Assembly: GCA_016722505.1 (NCBI GenBank)
Contig: JADKJH010000001.1
Coordinates: 62,001-126,000 of the forward strand
DNA: 64,000 bases
Direction of reading: 5' to 3'
Source of the DNA: Holophagaceae bacterium
GTDB taxonomy: Bacteria; Acidobacteriota; Holophagae; Holophagales; Holophagaceae
A program made the translations under genes and the position numbers. This document shows, piece by piece, positions 27,592 to 37,454 of the stretch (position 1 is the stretch's first letter; each line of letters begins with the position of its first letter). Under the pieces are notes generated by a model. The model was not told where the DNA came from, did not search any database, and was given only the letters and a program-made list of their open reading frames with translations.

Positions 27592-28740
27592 TCAAATCCT
27601 CTCGATCACCGTCGCGATGCCCTGGCCGCCGCCGATGCACATGGTGGCCAGGCCGTAGCGGCCCTTGCCCTCTTCCAGGCGGCTCAAAAGGGTCGTGAGA
27701 ATGCGCGCGCCGCTGCATCCCAGTGGATGGCCGATGGCGATGGCCCCGCCCCAGGCATTGACTTTGGACGGGTCAAATCCACCTTCGCGGATCACCGCGA
27801 TGCTCTGCGCGGCGAAGGCCTCGTTTAATTCAACAACGTCGAGTTGATCCATGGTCAATCCCAGGCGGCCAAGGATTTTTCGGGTGGCCGGCACCGGGCC
27901 GATGCCCATGCGATCAGGCTCCACGCCAGCTACCGCGCCTCCAAGGATGCGGGCACGAGGTTTCAGCCCCGCGGCCTTGGCCGCATCCTCTTCCATGACC
28001 AGCATGAAGGCTGCCCCATCCGTGAGCGGAGAACTGTTGCCAGCGGTTACACTTCCATCCTTCAAGAAGACCGCTTTGAGTTCGCCGAGCTTGTCGATGG
28101 AGGTGTCGCCCCTCACGCATTCATCGCGGTCCACGGTCACTTCCTTGCCTTCCAGATTCTTGGTTTGATAGGGCACCGTTTCTTTCGTGTACTTGCCAGC
28201 GGACCAGGCAGCGGCACCCTTCTGGTGGCTGTTGTATGCGAATTCATCTTGCTCGCGCCGAGTGATGCCATATTCCTTAGCCAGAGTTTCGGCTGTGATG
28301 CCCATGGAACAGTAGGCCTGGGGATAGTGCTCGGAGAGCCATGGATCAAGGCTAGGATTGAAGCCACCCATGGGCACCTTGGACATGGATTCCACACCAC
28401 CCGCCAGGAACACATCACCGGCGCCCGCAAGAATGGCGCGCGCCGCCATGAGCACCGACTCCTGGCTGGAGCCGCAGAAACGGTTCACGGTGGTGGCGCT
28501 GGAAGTAAAGGGCAGGCCCGCGCGGAAAGCCACCATGCGCGCCAGATTCATGCCCTGCTCGCCTTCAGGCATAGCGCAGCCCACAATGACATCTTCCAGC
28601 CCGCTCCAGTCCTTCAACAGCGGCTTGATGGCCTCGATGACCAGCGCGCCCATAGTCTCTGGTCGCGTGGCAGCAGTGCTGCCTTTGATGGCACGACCAA
28701 TGGGTGTGCGCTTGGCTTCAACGATAACGGCAGATCGCAT
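27592..28740 (-). CDS. Acetyl-CoA acyltransferase (thiolase)
   Basis: 382 residues. Thiolase motifs: nucleophile Cys in VNRFCGSSQES, NEAFAAQSIAVIREGG, GGAIAIGHPLGCSGARILTTLL with the second active-site Cys and His, and CIGGGQGIATV near the end. It performs thiolytic cleavage of 3-ketoacyl-CoA, the last beta-oxidation step, or the reverse condensation. Upstream of the FadB-like gene on the same strand. Confidence 0.92.
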   Translation of the reverse strand: MRSAVIVEAKRTPIGRAIKGSTAATRPETMGALVIEAIKPLLKDWSGLEDVIVGCAMPEGEQGMNLARMVAFRAGLPFTSSATTVNRFCGSSQESVLMAARAILAGAGDVFLAGGVESMSKVPMGGFNPSLDPWLSEHYPQAYCSMGITAETLAKEYGITRREQDEFAYNSHQKGAAAWSAGKYTKETVPYQTKNLEGKEVTVDRDECVRGDTSIDKLGELKAVFLKDGSVTAGNSSPLTDGAAFMLVMEEDAAKAAGLKPRARILGGAVAGVEPDRMGIGPVPATRKILGRLGLTMDQLDVVELNEAFAAQSIAVIREGGFDPSKVNAWGGAIAIGHPLGCSGARILTTLLSRLEEGKGRYGLATMCIGGGQGIATVIERI

Positions 28741-28847
28741 AGTGGGCTCCTTGATGCAGTGAGCCTAGCACCGAGACCCATCTGATTTCATCGCTTACCC
28801 TCGGTCGAATGAAAACTATTTTGCAAAGGATTCCATCTCGCACAAAA

Positions 28848-28871
28848 AAGCCCCCGCCGAGGCGGGGGCTT
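28848..28871 (-). terminator. Rho-independent terminator of the giant lipoprotein gene
   Basis: An 11-base-pair stem (AAGCCCCCGCC / GGCGGGGGCTT) with loop GA. On the minus strand it is followed by a T run, so it ends transcription coming from the gene at 28901-34103. Confidence 0.9.
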
Positions 28872-28900
28872 GGGTAGTCGGACGAATAAAACGTGTCGGA

Positions 28901-31900
28901 CTAGTGCGACCTTAACGAAGCCTTTTGATGAGTCTCCTCCTGACCACCGCCGATGGGACCACCGAAGGTAAGGTGGCGATCCGAGAACCTCGGACCCGTC
29001 GGGCCCGTGGCTCCACCAGGTTGACCGAAGCCGATAGTGCCAGCAGGACCAGCCGTGGGTGGGATCGGGTAGAGAGGATTGCCCGCACCAAAGTCAACCA
29101 CGAACACACCAGACAGGCAGTCTGCCCAGGCCATTGGATAACGCATGGCATTGGGTTCCTTCGCCATATCAAAGCCCTTGCTGTCTGGGCCTTCATTGCC
29201 GTTCATCCAGATATTCCGGACCTTGACAGCATAAGTGAAGCTGTAAGGAGCGATCGGAGTCCAGGCATCCATGGTGTCCATGGCGCGGAAGCTAGGCAGG
29301 TTGAGGGTCTGGATGGCACCAATTCCACCCTTGTGGCCCACACGGACCTTCATGATGGGAATCCAACCATAGGCGGGATTCTGGAAGCCATTGGGGGTGT
29401 ATAGCGTGACTTCGTAACCGCTGGGGTTGCGGAGATCATTGACGCCTGGCTGCCAGGTGAGCTGGATATTGGAATCCGCGTGCAGACGGTTGTCGGTTCC
29501 ACGAGCGTTGCCATCCGCCAGTTTGTAGCTGGGAATGCCGCCCAAGGGCGATCCGAAAGCCAACCCGTTTGCGCTGAGATCAGCTGTGCCATTGAAAATG
29601 TCGAGCTTGGTGCCGATGGCATTGGTGCCCGTGGCGGTGTTGATCTTCATGTCGTTGATGGCCAACTGGCGGACTGGGGTCACAACCGGCTTAGCATTCG
29701 CCAGCAGTGAATCACCTTTGGGAGCAACGATACCAGCCGACAGTACGACCTTCTGGATAGGAGTCCCAGCCAGAGAAGCCTGCGGATACATCAGCTTGCC
29801 GATGTAGTTGTGTTTGAGTTCCACAACTTCCTGATACCCGGAAGGGAGGAAGCTGGAGGTGTAGCTGGCCAACACCTGCGGGAAGCCGGTGGCGCCGACG
29901 TCCAGGTGGGTGAGGTTATTCCACCACTGCGCGAGCACAGGGGCTCCGGGCTCGATGCCAGCTTCACCCAGGAGCGAATTGCCATAGGCATCCGTGCCGC
30001 GGTTCTGGATGGCATACACGATCAGGCTGTTGGAAACCAAGCCGTCGAGTGTTGGGGCAGTAGCTGTATCGAAGGTGCCAAGCGTATTGTCAGGACCGCT
30101 AGCAGCGATGGATGGATCCACCAGGCGTGCCCGGGGAGCATTGCCGTACTGAGCCGGAGCGGCTGCGAGGGCGCGAAGCTGCTCGAACTGGGTCACGGCC
30201 CAGCCGCCCATGCCAATACCACTATTGATGGCCTGGTTCACACCACCCAGCTGAGTGCCGATTTCCGAGAAGGAGATCTGGGACTGGGTGTCCGTCAGAC
30301 CATAGTCCATATAGAAATCAGCCGCGACCGTGTGGCCACCTTGGGCAAGCGTCGGAGCAGAGGGGCCTCCGCCGCTCAGGTAAGAACCCGCATAGGTTCC
30401 ATAGGCATCCAGGATGGTGGGATCCTGCTTCATCCACAAGAAGAAGGAATTGTCCCCGCTTCCAGTCTCAATGAGCGCTGGGTTGACATTATTGTCACCG
30501 GAGTAAGCGGTTTGGACCAGGTTGTCGTGCCAATCCACCGCAAGAGCAGAGAAGGTGTCCTGGTAGTTTCCTGCCCACACATTCGCATCAGGAATGATGG
30601 CGTTCTGGCCGAATGGTGTGCCTGCCTGGTAGGCATTGCCAGAGTAGAAGCCCAAGTAGACAGAAACATCAGGATGGACATAGCCACGGATTCCAGTGAA
30701 AGGCAGGTCCGTGTAGCCCGAGCCACCCGCTGGGGTAGTCAGGGTGTTCAGCAGGTTGAAATGACCCGCCGCTTCAGCCGGCACCCACAAGGAATTGGTA
30801 ACAGCGTGAATGGGCTGGCTGGGGGCTGCAGTGACACCCTGGCCAATGAAAGCCAGGCCTGTGGACTGGGCGAAACCCAGCTTCCAGTAGTTGGTGGCAT
30901 CCGTCTCAGAGGTGCCATTGTAGTTGCCTGTGAAGAAGAACCGCGCGCGACCGCCCATGTTGGGGGTGGCCACCTGCATGACGTCGGTGGTGCCCCATGT
31001 ATTGGCCGTGCCATTGGCTGGATAGCCAGGTGCGGTATTGGTCACCAGGGTTGGCCAGGTGAAGCTCAACCGCAAGCGTGCATCGGGGTTCGAAGAGGTG
31101 TTAACAGCAGTGTCATCAACATTGGGGAAGTTGCCGAAGTTGCTCCAGGTATCCGAGAAGTACACCGGCCGACCAGCCAGAACCTGCTGGTAGTTCACTT
31201 CGCTCTGAGCGCAACCCGCAGCCCACTGGATGGGATAAGCCCAGGTGCGAGCAGCATAAAAGCTTCCGAAAGTAAGAGATACGTTTCCGTCTACGCCGCC
31301 CTGGGCAGGTAGATCTGGATAACGGACCTTGTTGTACCCATCCCAATTGCCGCCGAACGCACCGCCCCAGGGCAGGGCCAGACCTGTTGCATTGAAGAGG
31401 TAGGGCGAATTGGAAGGAATTACACGCGCATCCGCTTCATTTTCAGTGAAGGCAGACCCGTCCAAAGTAACCGATATTGGTGCGGCTGAAGAACCCACAA
31501 ACTGAGTGTAAGTGGCCGTGGTGCCTGCACCTGAAGGAGGAACACCCGCTGCGTGAGAAGCCGGGTTGAAGAGGGTATTCAGCGGGTTGCCTGGTGAGAA
31601 GAAGGCGTTCACATCGCTATTGTTGGTATCCAAACCATCGAGCGTATGCCAGTTTCCTGCAGTCAACTGGGCTGCTCCACCCCACAGACCCGGAGCGGCG
31701 TAAGTGTTGGAGGCGGCGCCAGTGGCGGCATAGCCGGAGGCAGGCGCCCCGAGCACGCTGGGGTTGGCGCGACCGAACAGGTTGGAGCCATAGGTCGAGG
31801 TGCCACCAGCGGCGAGGAATTCAGCATTGCCCGCGCCACTGCTTACGCCGATGGGCAGGTAGTTGAAGGTATAGAGGGCAGGATATCCAACGCTCAGGCT

Positions 31901-34103
31901 GTTGTAGGCAGAGGCGAAGTTTCCAACGGAATTATAGATACCTCTCGGATAGGCCCAGGTCTCATCAGTCGCGTCATCCAAGCGGAAACGGAAGCGGCTG
32001 TTGAAGAACTTGACCGTGCCAAAGATCGGGAAGATGTTCACGGCGTTGGTGCTGGACAGCGTGTACTGGTCCTCGACCTTCAACGGGAAGTTGTAGGCAT
32101 TCGGTGTTCCAGTGAAGCAGTACAGGTAGCGGCCCAACTGGTACTGGATGCGAATCGGCGCCCAGGCCACGGTGTAGGTCGCGGGGCTTGGAATGGCGCC
32201 CAGCCACGGATTGTAGAAGCCGTTGGGAATCGTTCCGGAGGTCAGCACGTTGGGGTAGTTGCCCGTGGTGTCGAAGGTCGGGTAATTGCCGACCGTCAGC
32301 ACACCGATACCATTAACTGTGTTGTACGGCGCGTTGCCGAAGAACACCTGGATCGCGTCCTGGTGGCCGTGATTGACGTTGGTGTTCGGATCCGCGATGT
32401 TCGTGTCCGATCCCGCCGTCCCTGGCGCTCCGATGGCCCAGATCCACTTGCTCGGCGTTCCCGGTGTCGCCGTGTCGCTGGCTACCGGCTCCTGGATCGC
32501 CGGGCGACCCACGTTCGGCGCACTCGCTGTCCCTGCTCCCGTGTTCACGCCTGCCGTGATCGTCGGAATATTGATCGTCGTCAGCGCTCCGATGGAAGGC
32601 TGATGGTTCGGCTGGACCTTGATCACCAGCGTCGTCTCCTGGGACTGTCCAGGCGTGACCACTCCGCCGATCAGCTGATCCGCGATGATCGTGAACGACC
32701 AGTTCGCCGGATCCTGGACGGGGAAGCCGGGAAGCAAGGTTCCCTGCAGCGCGTCCTTGTTCATTCCCACCGTCATCACCGCGCCGTTGGTTCCCGGGTT
32801 GCCCTGGCCATTGCCTGGACGCCACACGATCTCGCCCGGCGTCCGCGTGTCCGCCCCGGTTCCCGGCACGACATACGGATAGCGGCCGCCCGCTGGCGAC
32901 GCATTCTGATCCGTGGTTGCCACGAACGGCGAACCGAATCGGAATACCGAGTTCACCTTCACCGTGTACACCACTTGGTCGTTCTCAGCGTCTGTCGCCG
33001 TCACGCCCGCGCGCCATCCCTTGTTCCCTGCCAACGTCACGTACTCGCTATTCGCCGCGTTCGTGTCCAGGAAGTTGAAACGGTTGTACCCCGTGATTTC
33101 CTGTCGCAGGTTCGCTGGATCATGGAACTGCACGCCCGTCACCGTCTCGGTGTACGTCTGCGTCGAGAAGTTCGGCTTGCTATCAGCCAGGAAGCTGCTG
33201 GAGAAGGTCTTTTCATCCCACAGTCCACCCACATCCGTCACTCGCACGGTCAGTGTGCGCGGGCCCAGTGTGCTGGAACTCGACGTCAACAACCCGCCGG
33301 AGGACAGCGAGAAACCCGCCACCGGGGAGACGAGCGTCCAGGTCAGCGCCGAGCCGCCCACACCATCATCCGTCGCCGTAAGCTGCAGCGAGATGTTGTG
33401 GTTCAGGTGGACATCAGGAATCGTCGCCGTGGTGATATTTGGCTTCGTGTTGTTGCTCACCACCGGAAGGGTGAACGTCTGCACCGTCACGCCGCCATGG
33501 CCATCATTGGCCGAGAACGTGAAGGTCGGATTCGCTGCCACATCCGCCAGGACGGGCGTGTAGGTCAGAACGCCACCCGAGAAAGTCCCGGGACCCGCGG
33601 TCTTGGTGATGGTGATGGTGTCACCCTCTGGATCCAAATCCGTGATGGGGGGTGTAGCTCAAAGCCAGGCCCACCAGACCTGAGGTCGGAGGCGCGCTGG
33701 TGAAGTGAGGCGCCACATTCGCCGTCACGACCACCGAAGCGGTCTTGGCGGGAGAAGCAGCTCCCTTGGAGTCCGTCGCGATGACCGAGATGATCGCAGG
33801 CGCGGAAGCAGGGGCCACAACAGTGGGTGTGAAGGTCAGCACAGATCCAGAGATCGTCGCGCCCGCCGTGGTGGTGCTGAAGGTGATCGCATCACCCTCG
33901 GGATCCACAGCCGACAGGTTGTAGATGGATGAGTGGGCGGTCACGGCGGTGTTGGCGCCAGAGATCGTCACACTGCCCGGAGCCGCATTGCTGGCCGTGG
34001 GTGCCGACGAAGACGACCCGCCGCAGCCGATCATCACCAGCGAAAACGCCGTGAGAGCCGAAATGCCGAGCGCATTCCGGAGTTTCGGGTTGAGGTTGTT
34101 CAT
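28901..34103 (-). CDS. Giant lipoprotein with Ig/cadherin-like repeats, split by one frameshift
   Basis: The ATG at 34103 (GGAGG upstream) gives MNNLNPKLRNALG and a lipobox-like LVMIGCGG, so export and lipidation are likely. Ig-like repeats recur: VDPEGDAITFSTTTAGATISG, then LDPEGDTITITKTAGPGTFSGG, then a third with ATIPDVHLNHNISLQLTATDD. The reading frame breaks at 33647-33652: with six C bases (minus strand) the first frame stops after SYTPHHGFGSRG, while with five it reads SYTPITDLDPEGDTIT and continues for 1578 residues. Restored length is 1733 residues. The C-terminal two thirds (a long NPxxG, Gly/Ala/Asn-rich region) matches no family I know. Surface or secreted lipoprotein; role unknown. 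Confidence 0.85.
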
Positions 34104-34345
34104 AGAGCCTCCTAGGGAAGAATCCAGACCTTACGGCCAGATATGAAGTAAAAAACAGGTACAGGACTAGCTAAGAAGAAAGACCGTTTGGTCAGATAAA
34201 GATTAAAGCATCATGAAAGGTATCAGGAAAGAAAAGATGTGATCAATTCAATGAGTTAAATTCAACAAGAAGAAATTCTTGCCTACCTGGGGTATGGTTT
34301 AGAACGTTCAGGTTAAGAAAATATAGAAACAATGATAGCCCTAAA

Positions 34346-35344
34346 ATGGGTCTAATTCCCCACCTTGATTCCGATACTCTCATGTCCATGCCTCCTCCTA
34401 TTGCTGTATCCCCAATGGAACCCTTGCTGGCTGAATGCAGGAAGGTCATTGTCGGCCAAAACCATTTGCTCAATCGGCTGCTGGTGGCTCTGCTGTGCCG
34501 CGGACACGTACTGCTGGAGGGGCTGCCAGGCCTTGCTAAGACTCGCACTATCAAGACGCTGGCCGGGGCAAGCAGGATGATTTTCCGCCGCATCCAATTC
34601 ACACCGGACCTGCTGCCTAGCGATGTGGTTGGAACCCTGATTTTCGATCCGAAAAATATGACCTTCACACCTAAGAGGGGTCCCATATTTGCGAATTTGT
34701 TGTTGGCGGACGAAATCAACCGGGCGCCCTCCAAAGTTCAAAGCGCGCTATTAGAGGCGATGGAAGAACGTCAAGTGACGCTGGGCGATGAAAGCTTCCT
34801 ATTGCCCGATCCATTCCTGGTGCTGGCCACGCAGAATCCTTTGGAGCAGGAGGGCACTTTCCCTTTGCCTGAAGCTCAGATGGACCGGTTCCTATTCAAG
34901 CTCAGGGTGGATTACCCTGGGCCCGCCGAGGAAGTTGAGGTTCTGCGCCGGGCCGATGGCAATGAAGAACTGGTAAGGGCAATCGCCGACGGCCCTACAA
35001 TTCTGGCCCTGGGCCAGCAGGCTGCAAGGGTCCACATGGACGACGCCATCCGCAACTACATCGTCAAACTGGTGCAGGCCACACGGCCTGGACATGGCAA
35101 GGACTGGAAAGGTAGGGAGAACATCCGTTGCGGCGCCAGCCCCCGGGCTTCCCTGGCACTGCAGAGTTCATCCAAGGCACTGGCCTTTCTCGCCGGCCGG
35201 GACCACGTCTTGCCGGATGATGTGATCAGCCTGGCCCCGGATGTGATGCGCCACCGCCTGTTGCTCACCTATGAAAGCGAAGCGGATGGTCTGATAACGG
35301 ATCAGGTGATCACGCAACTCCTCCAGTCAGTCGCAAGGCCATAG
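34346..35344 (+). CDS. MoxR-family AAA+ ATPase
   Basis: 332 residues; the start is uncertain (ATGs at 34346, 34382, 34388, 34415, none with a clear ribosome binding site). P-loop GLPGLAKT, Walker B LLADEINRAPSKVQSALLEAMEERQV, sensor I LATQNPLEQEGTFPLPEAQMDRF, sensor II PRASLAL. MoxR ATPases act as chaperone-like remodelers and normally sit beside a DUF58 gene with a von Willebrand domain; none follows here. Confidence 0.85.
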   Translation: MGLIPHLDSDTLMSMPPPIAVSPMEPLLAECRKVIVGQNHLLNRLLVALLCRGHVLLEGLPGLAKTRTIKTLAGASRMIFRRIQFTPDLLPSDVVGTLIFDPKNMTFTPKRGPIFANLLLADEINRAPSKVQSALLEAMEERQVTLGDESFLLPDPFLVLATQNPLEQEGTFPLPEAQMDRFLFKLRVDYPGPAEEVEVLRRADGNEELVRAIADGPTILALGQQAARVHMDDAIRNYIVKLVQATRPGHGKDWKGRENIRCGASPRASLALQSSSKALAFLAGRDHVLPDDVISLAPDVMRHRLLLTYESEADGLITDQVITQLLQSVARP

Positions 35345-35422
35345 GATTCATTTTCTAGTCTGTTGACCGAAGGACATGGATCAGGCCATCCTGGCAATGG
35401 CTTTGACGGGAAGGAGGTTGCG

Positions 35423-35482
35423 ATGAGTAGTAGCACGACGATCGCTGAACCTCCGTCGTCCAAGCCGCGCGCTGGGAACTGA
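35423..35482 (+). CDS. Possible 19-residue peptide
   Basis: ATG at 35423 is preceded by GGAGG at a 5-base spacing, the best ribosome binding site in this stretch, and the frame ends after 19 codons (MSSSTTIAEPPSSKPRAGN). It sits where the usual DUF58 partner of MoxR would begin, so it may be a truncated gene start, or chance. The rest of the 35345-35705 gap holds only the operator-like palindrome and hairpins listed separately. Confidence 0.2.
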   Translation: MSSSTTIAEPPSSKPRAGN

Positions 35483-35567
35483 GGCCCCACTCCTTAGATG
35501 TTGGTTGGTGGAGGCTGAAGCATCCTGGTTCCGCGGCCATGGATTGGTTTGCGCCTTTGCATCAAAT

Positions 35568-35579
35568 TGACTTAAGTCA
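35568..35579. promoter_or_regulatory. Perfect palindrome resembling a CRP/FNR-family operator
   Basis: TGACTTAAGTCA is fully self-complementary; with flanks TTGAC-N4-GTCAT it resembles the two-half-site layout of FNR/Dnr-type regulators. It lies 126 bases upstream of the ABC permease start, where an activator or repressor site would be expected. Confidence 0.35.
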
Positions 35580-35601
35580 TTCGGATTGCGGACCGGCATA
35601 A

Positions 35602-35674
35602 GGGCCGTGGCAAAGTAACCTGAACTGCACATGTTATTTTGGCACGGCCCATAACCGGTTTCCGCACGGAAACC
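35602..35674 (+). promoter_or_regulatory. Structured leader with two hairpins ahead of the ABC operon
   Basis: Arms GGGCCGTGGCAAA (35602-35614) and TTTGGCACGGCCC (35638-35650) pair with one mismatch, and GGTTTCCG (35657-35664) pairs perfectly with CGGAAACC (35667-35674). Both lie in the region just upstream of the ABC permease gene at 35706. No T run follows, so this is not a simple terminator. It does not match a riboswitch class I can recognise by eye. Confidence 0.4.
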
Positions 35675-35705
35675 AGACTGATCCCGACTTCCTTCGGCTC
35701 GCGCC

Positions 35706-37451
35706 ATGATCAATAGTTTTCTCAATAGCATGTGGGGCCAGGCCAACGCGCTTTTCGCGCCTAAGCGGAAGCGCTATCTGGACCTGCTGGTGCTGGTGGC
35801 TCTGGTCGGCATCCTGTACGGATTGGTGATCGTGGGAAAGGAATGGACTGGAGCGCAGCGGCCTTCGGTGGACATCGACCTGCACCTGTCGGCGCTCCCC
35901 AAGTACATGCTCTTCAGCATTGTGCGGGCCACGGTGGCCTTCTCCATCTGCATCGGCCTGACCTTTACCCTGGCCTATTGGGCGGCCAAAGATCCCATCG
36001 CGGAACGCTTCCTCATCCCGATCCTGGACATCCTCCAATCAGTACCCATCCTAGCTTTCCTGCCCCCAGTGATCATCGCGATGCTGGCGATCTTCCCCCG
36101 GAGCAACATCGGCCTGGAGCTCTCGGCGGCCATCCTCATCGTCACCTGCCAGGCCTGGAACATGATCTTCAGCTTCTACCAGAGCCTGAAGACCATCCCG
36201 CCGGAACTGGAGGAGCTGGCCACCACCTACCAGCTGAGCTGGTACCAGAAGCTGCGCTGGATCGAGCTCCCCTTCGCCACGCCCGGCCTTTCCTGGAACT
36301 CCATGGTGAGCGTGGCCAACGGCTGGTTCTTCCTGATGTCGGCGGAAGCTTTCAGCACGGGAAACCAGAACTTCCGCCTGCCGGGCATCGGCGCCTACAT
36401 GCAGACCGCCGTCGAAACGGGCAACACCACCGCCAAGTGGAGCGCCATCGTGGCCATGCTTCTGCTGGTGGTGGCGTTGGACCGGTTGCTTTGGCGGCCC
36501 GTGATGGCCTGGGCCCAAGGCTTCCAGATGGACGAGAGCTTGAATCCGGAGCGGCCGAAAAGCCTGATCCTCAGCATCATCCGCCGTTCGCGGCTGCTCC
36601 GTTGGCTCGAACATGTCCGCACCGAGCGGTTGATGAAACGGATCCCCAATCCAAAGGTCTTGCCCAAATTATTTCCCCAGGAGCCGGAGCAAAGGCGGCG
36701 CGCCATTGGCTTTTTGGCGGCGGGAATCCTGATGGTGCTGCTCCTGTTTCTGGCGGCGGGCGGACTGAAACTCTACAAAATCCTGGCCCTGGTGAGCCGG
36801 GAGGACTGGTCCAGGCTCTTCAAGGCCGGCGGCGTCAGCATGGCTCGGGTCCTGGCCTCGACCCTGCTTGCAACTCTTTGGACGGTTCCAGCGGGGCTCT
36901 GGATCGGACTCAATCCCAAATGGGCCAAACGGCTTCAACCCGTGGTCCAGGTGGTGGTGAGCTATCCCGTCAGCCTGCTCTTCGCAGCCATCGCCGCGTC
37001 CATGCTGCGCTTCCACGTCGGCCTGGGCGCCACCAGCGTGCTGCTCATGGTGCTGAGCACCCAGTGGTACCTGCTCTTCAACATCATCGCCGGCGCCCAG
37101 GCGATCCCTTCGGACCTGCGGGAGATGGGCAAGGCCTTCCGGCTCACGCGGTGGAAGCGCTTCACCACGCTGTATTTCCCGGCGATCTTCCCCTTCCTGG
37201 TGACTGGCTGGGTGACGGCCACCGGCGGGGCCTGGAACGCCAGCATCATCACCGAGTTCGTGAGCGGCGAAGGCAAGACCTACTCCACCTTCGGATTGGG
37301 CAGCCAGCTGCAGCTGGCCACCGAGGCCCACAGCATTCCCCTCATCGCCGCCTCGAGCCTGCTCATGGCGGTCCTGGTGGTGCTCTTCAACCGCATCGTC
37401 TGGCTGCCGCTCTACCGCATGGCCGAGACGCGCTACACACTGGATCGGTGA
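35706..37451 (+). CDS. ABC transporter permease, two fused BPD domains (nitrate/sulfonate/bicarbonate type)
   Basis: 581 residues with two tandem binding-protein-dependent permease domains (about 60-270 and 380-570). The first shows IPPELEELATTYQLSWYQKLRWIELPFATPGL, an EAA loop; the second AIPSDLREMGKAFRLTRWKRFTTLYFPAIFPFLVTG, another EAA loop. Such fused permeases pair with an ATPase carrying an extra C-terminal domain and usually lack a dedicated binding protein in the operon, as here. Substrate unknown; a sulfonate, nitrate or related anion is the family guess. Confidence 0.85.
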   Translation: MINSFLNSMWGQANALFAPKRKRYLDLLVLVALVGILYGLVIVGKEWTGAQRPSVDIDLHLSALPKYMLFSIVRATVAFSICIGLTFTLAYWAAKDPIAERFLIPILDILQSVPILAFLPPVIIAMLAIFPRSNIGLELSAAILIVTCQAWNMIFSFYQSLKTIPPELEELATTYQLSWYQKLRWIELPFATPGLSWNSMVSVANGWFFLMSAEAFSTGNQNFRLPGIGAYMQTAVETGNTTAKWSAIVAMLLLVVALDRLLWRPVMAWAQGFQMDESLNPERPKSLILSIIRRSRLLRWLEHVRTERLMKRIPNPKVLPKLFPQEPEQRRRAIGFLAAGILMVLLLFLAAGGLKLYKILALVSREDWSRLFKAGGVSMARVLASTLLATLWTVPAGLWIGLNPKWAKRLQPVVQVVVSYPVSLLFAAIAASMLRFHVGLGATSVLLMVLSTQWYLLFNIIAGAQAIPSDLREMGKAFRLTRWKRFTTLYFPAIFPFLVTGWVTATGGAWNASIITEFVSGEGKTYSTFGLGSQLQLATEAHSIPLIAASSLLMAVLVVLFNRIVWLPLYRMAETRYTLDR

Positions 37452-37454
37452 CCC

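Noticed and set aside
29810..31312. Plus-strand ORF of 500 codons opposite the giant lipoprotein
   Set aside because: Same shadow effect; no recognisable domain or ribosome binding site.
31646..33703. Plus-strand ORF of 685 codons opposite the giant lipoprotein
   Set aside because: It is the antisense shadow of the lipoprotein gene: Arg/His-rich, no motifs, and the minus strand has the signal peptide and repeats.
35602..35674. Guanidine or ykkC-type riboswitch ahead of the ABC transporter
   Set aside because: The hairpin loops do not show the ACGR motif or other conserved core, so only an unspecified structured leader is claimed.
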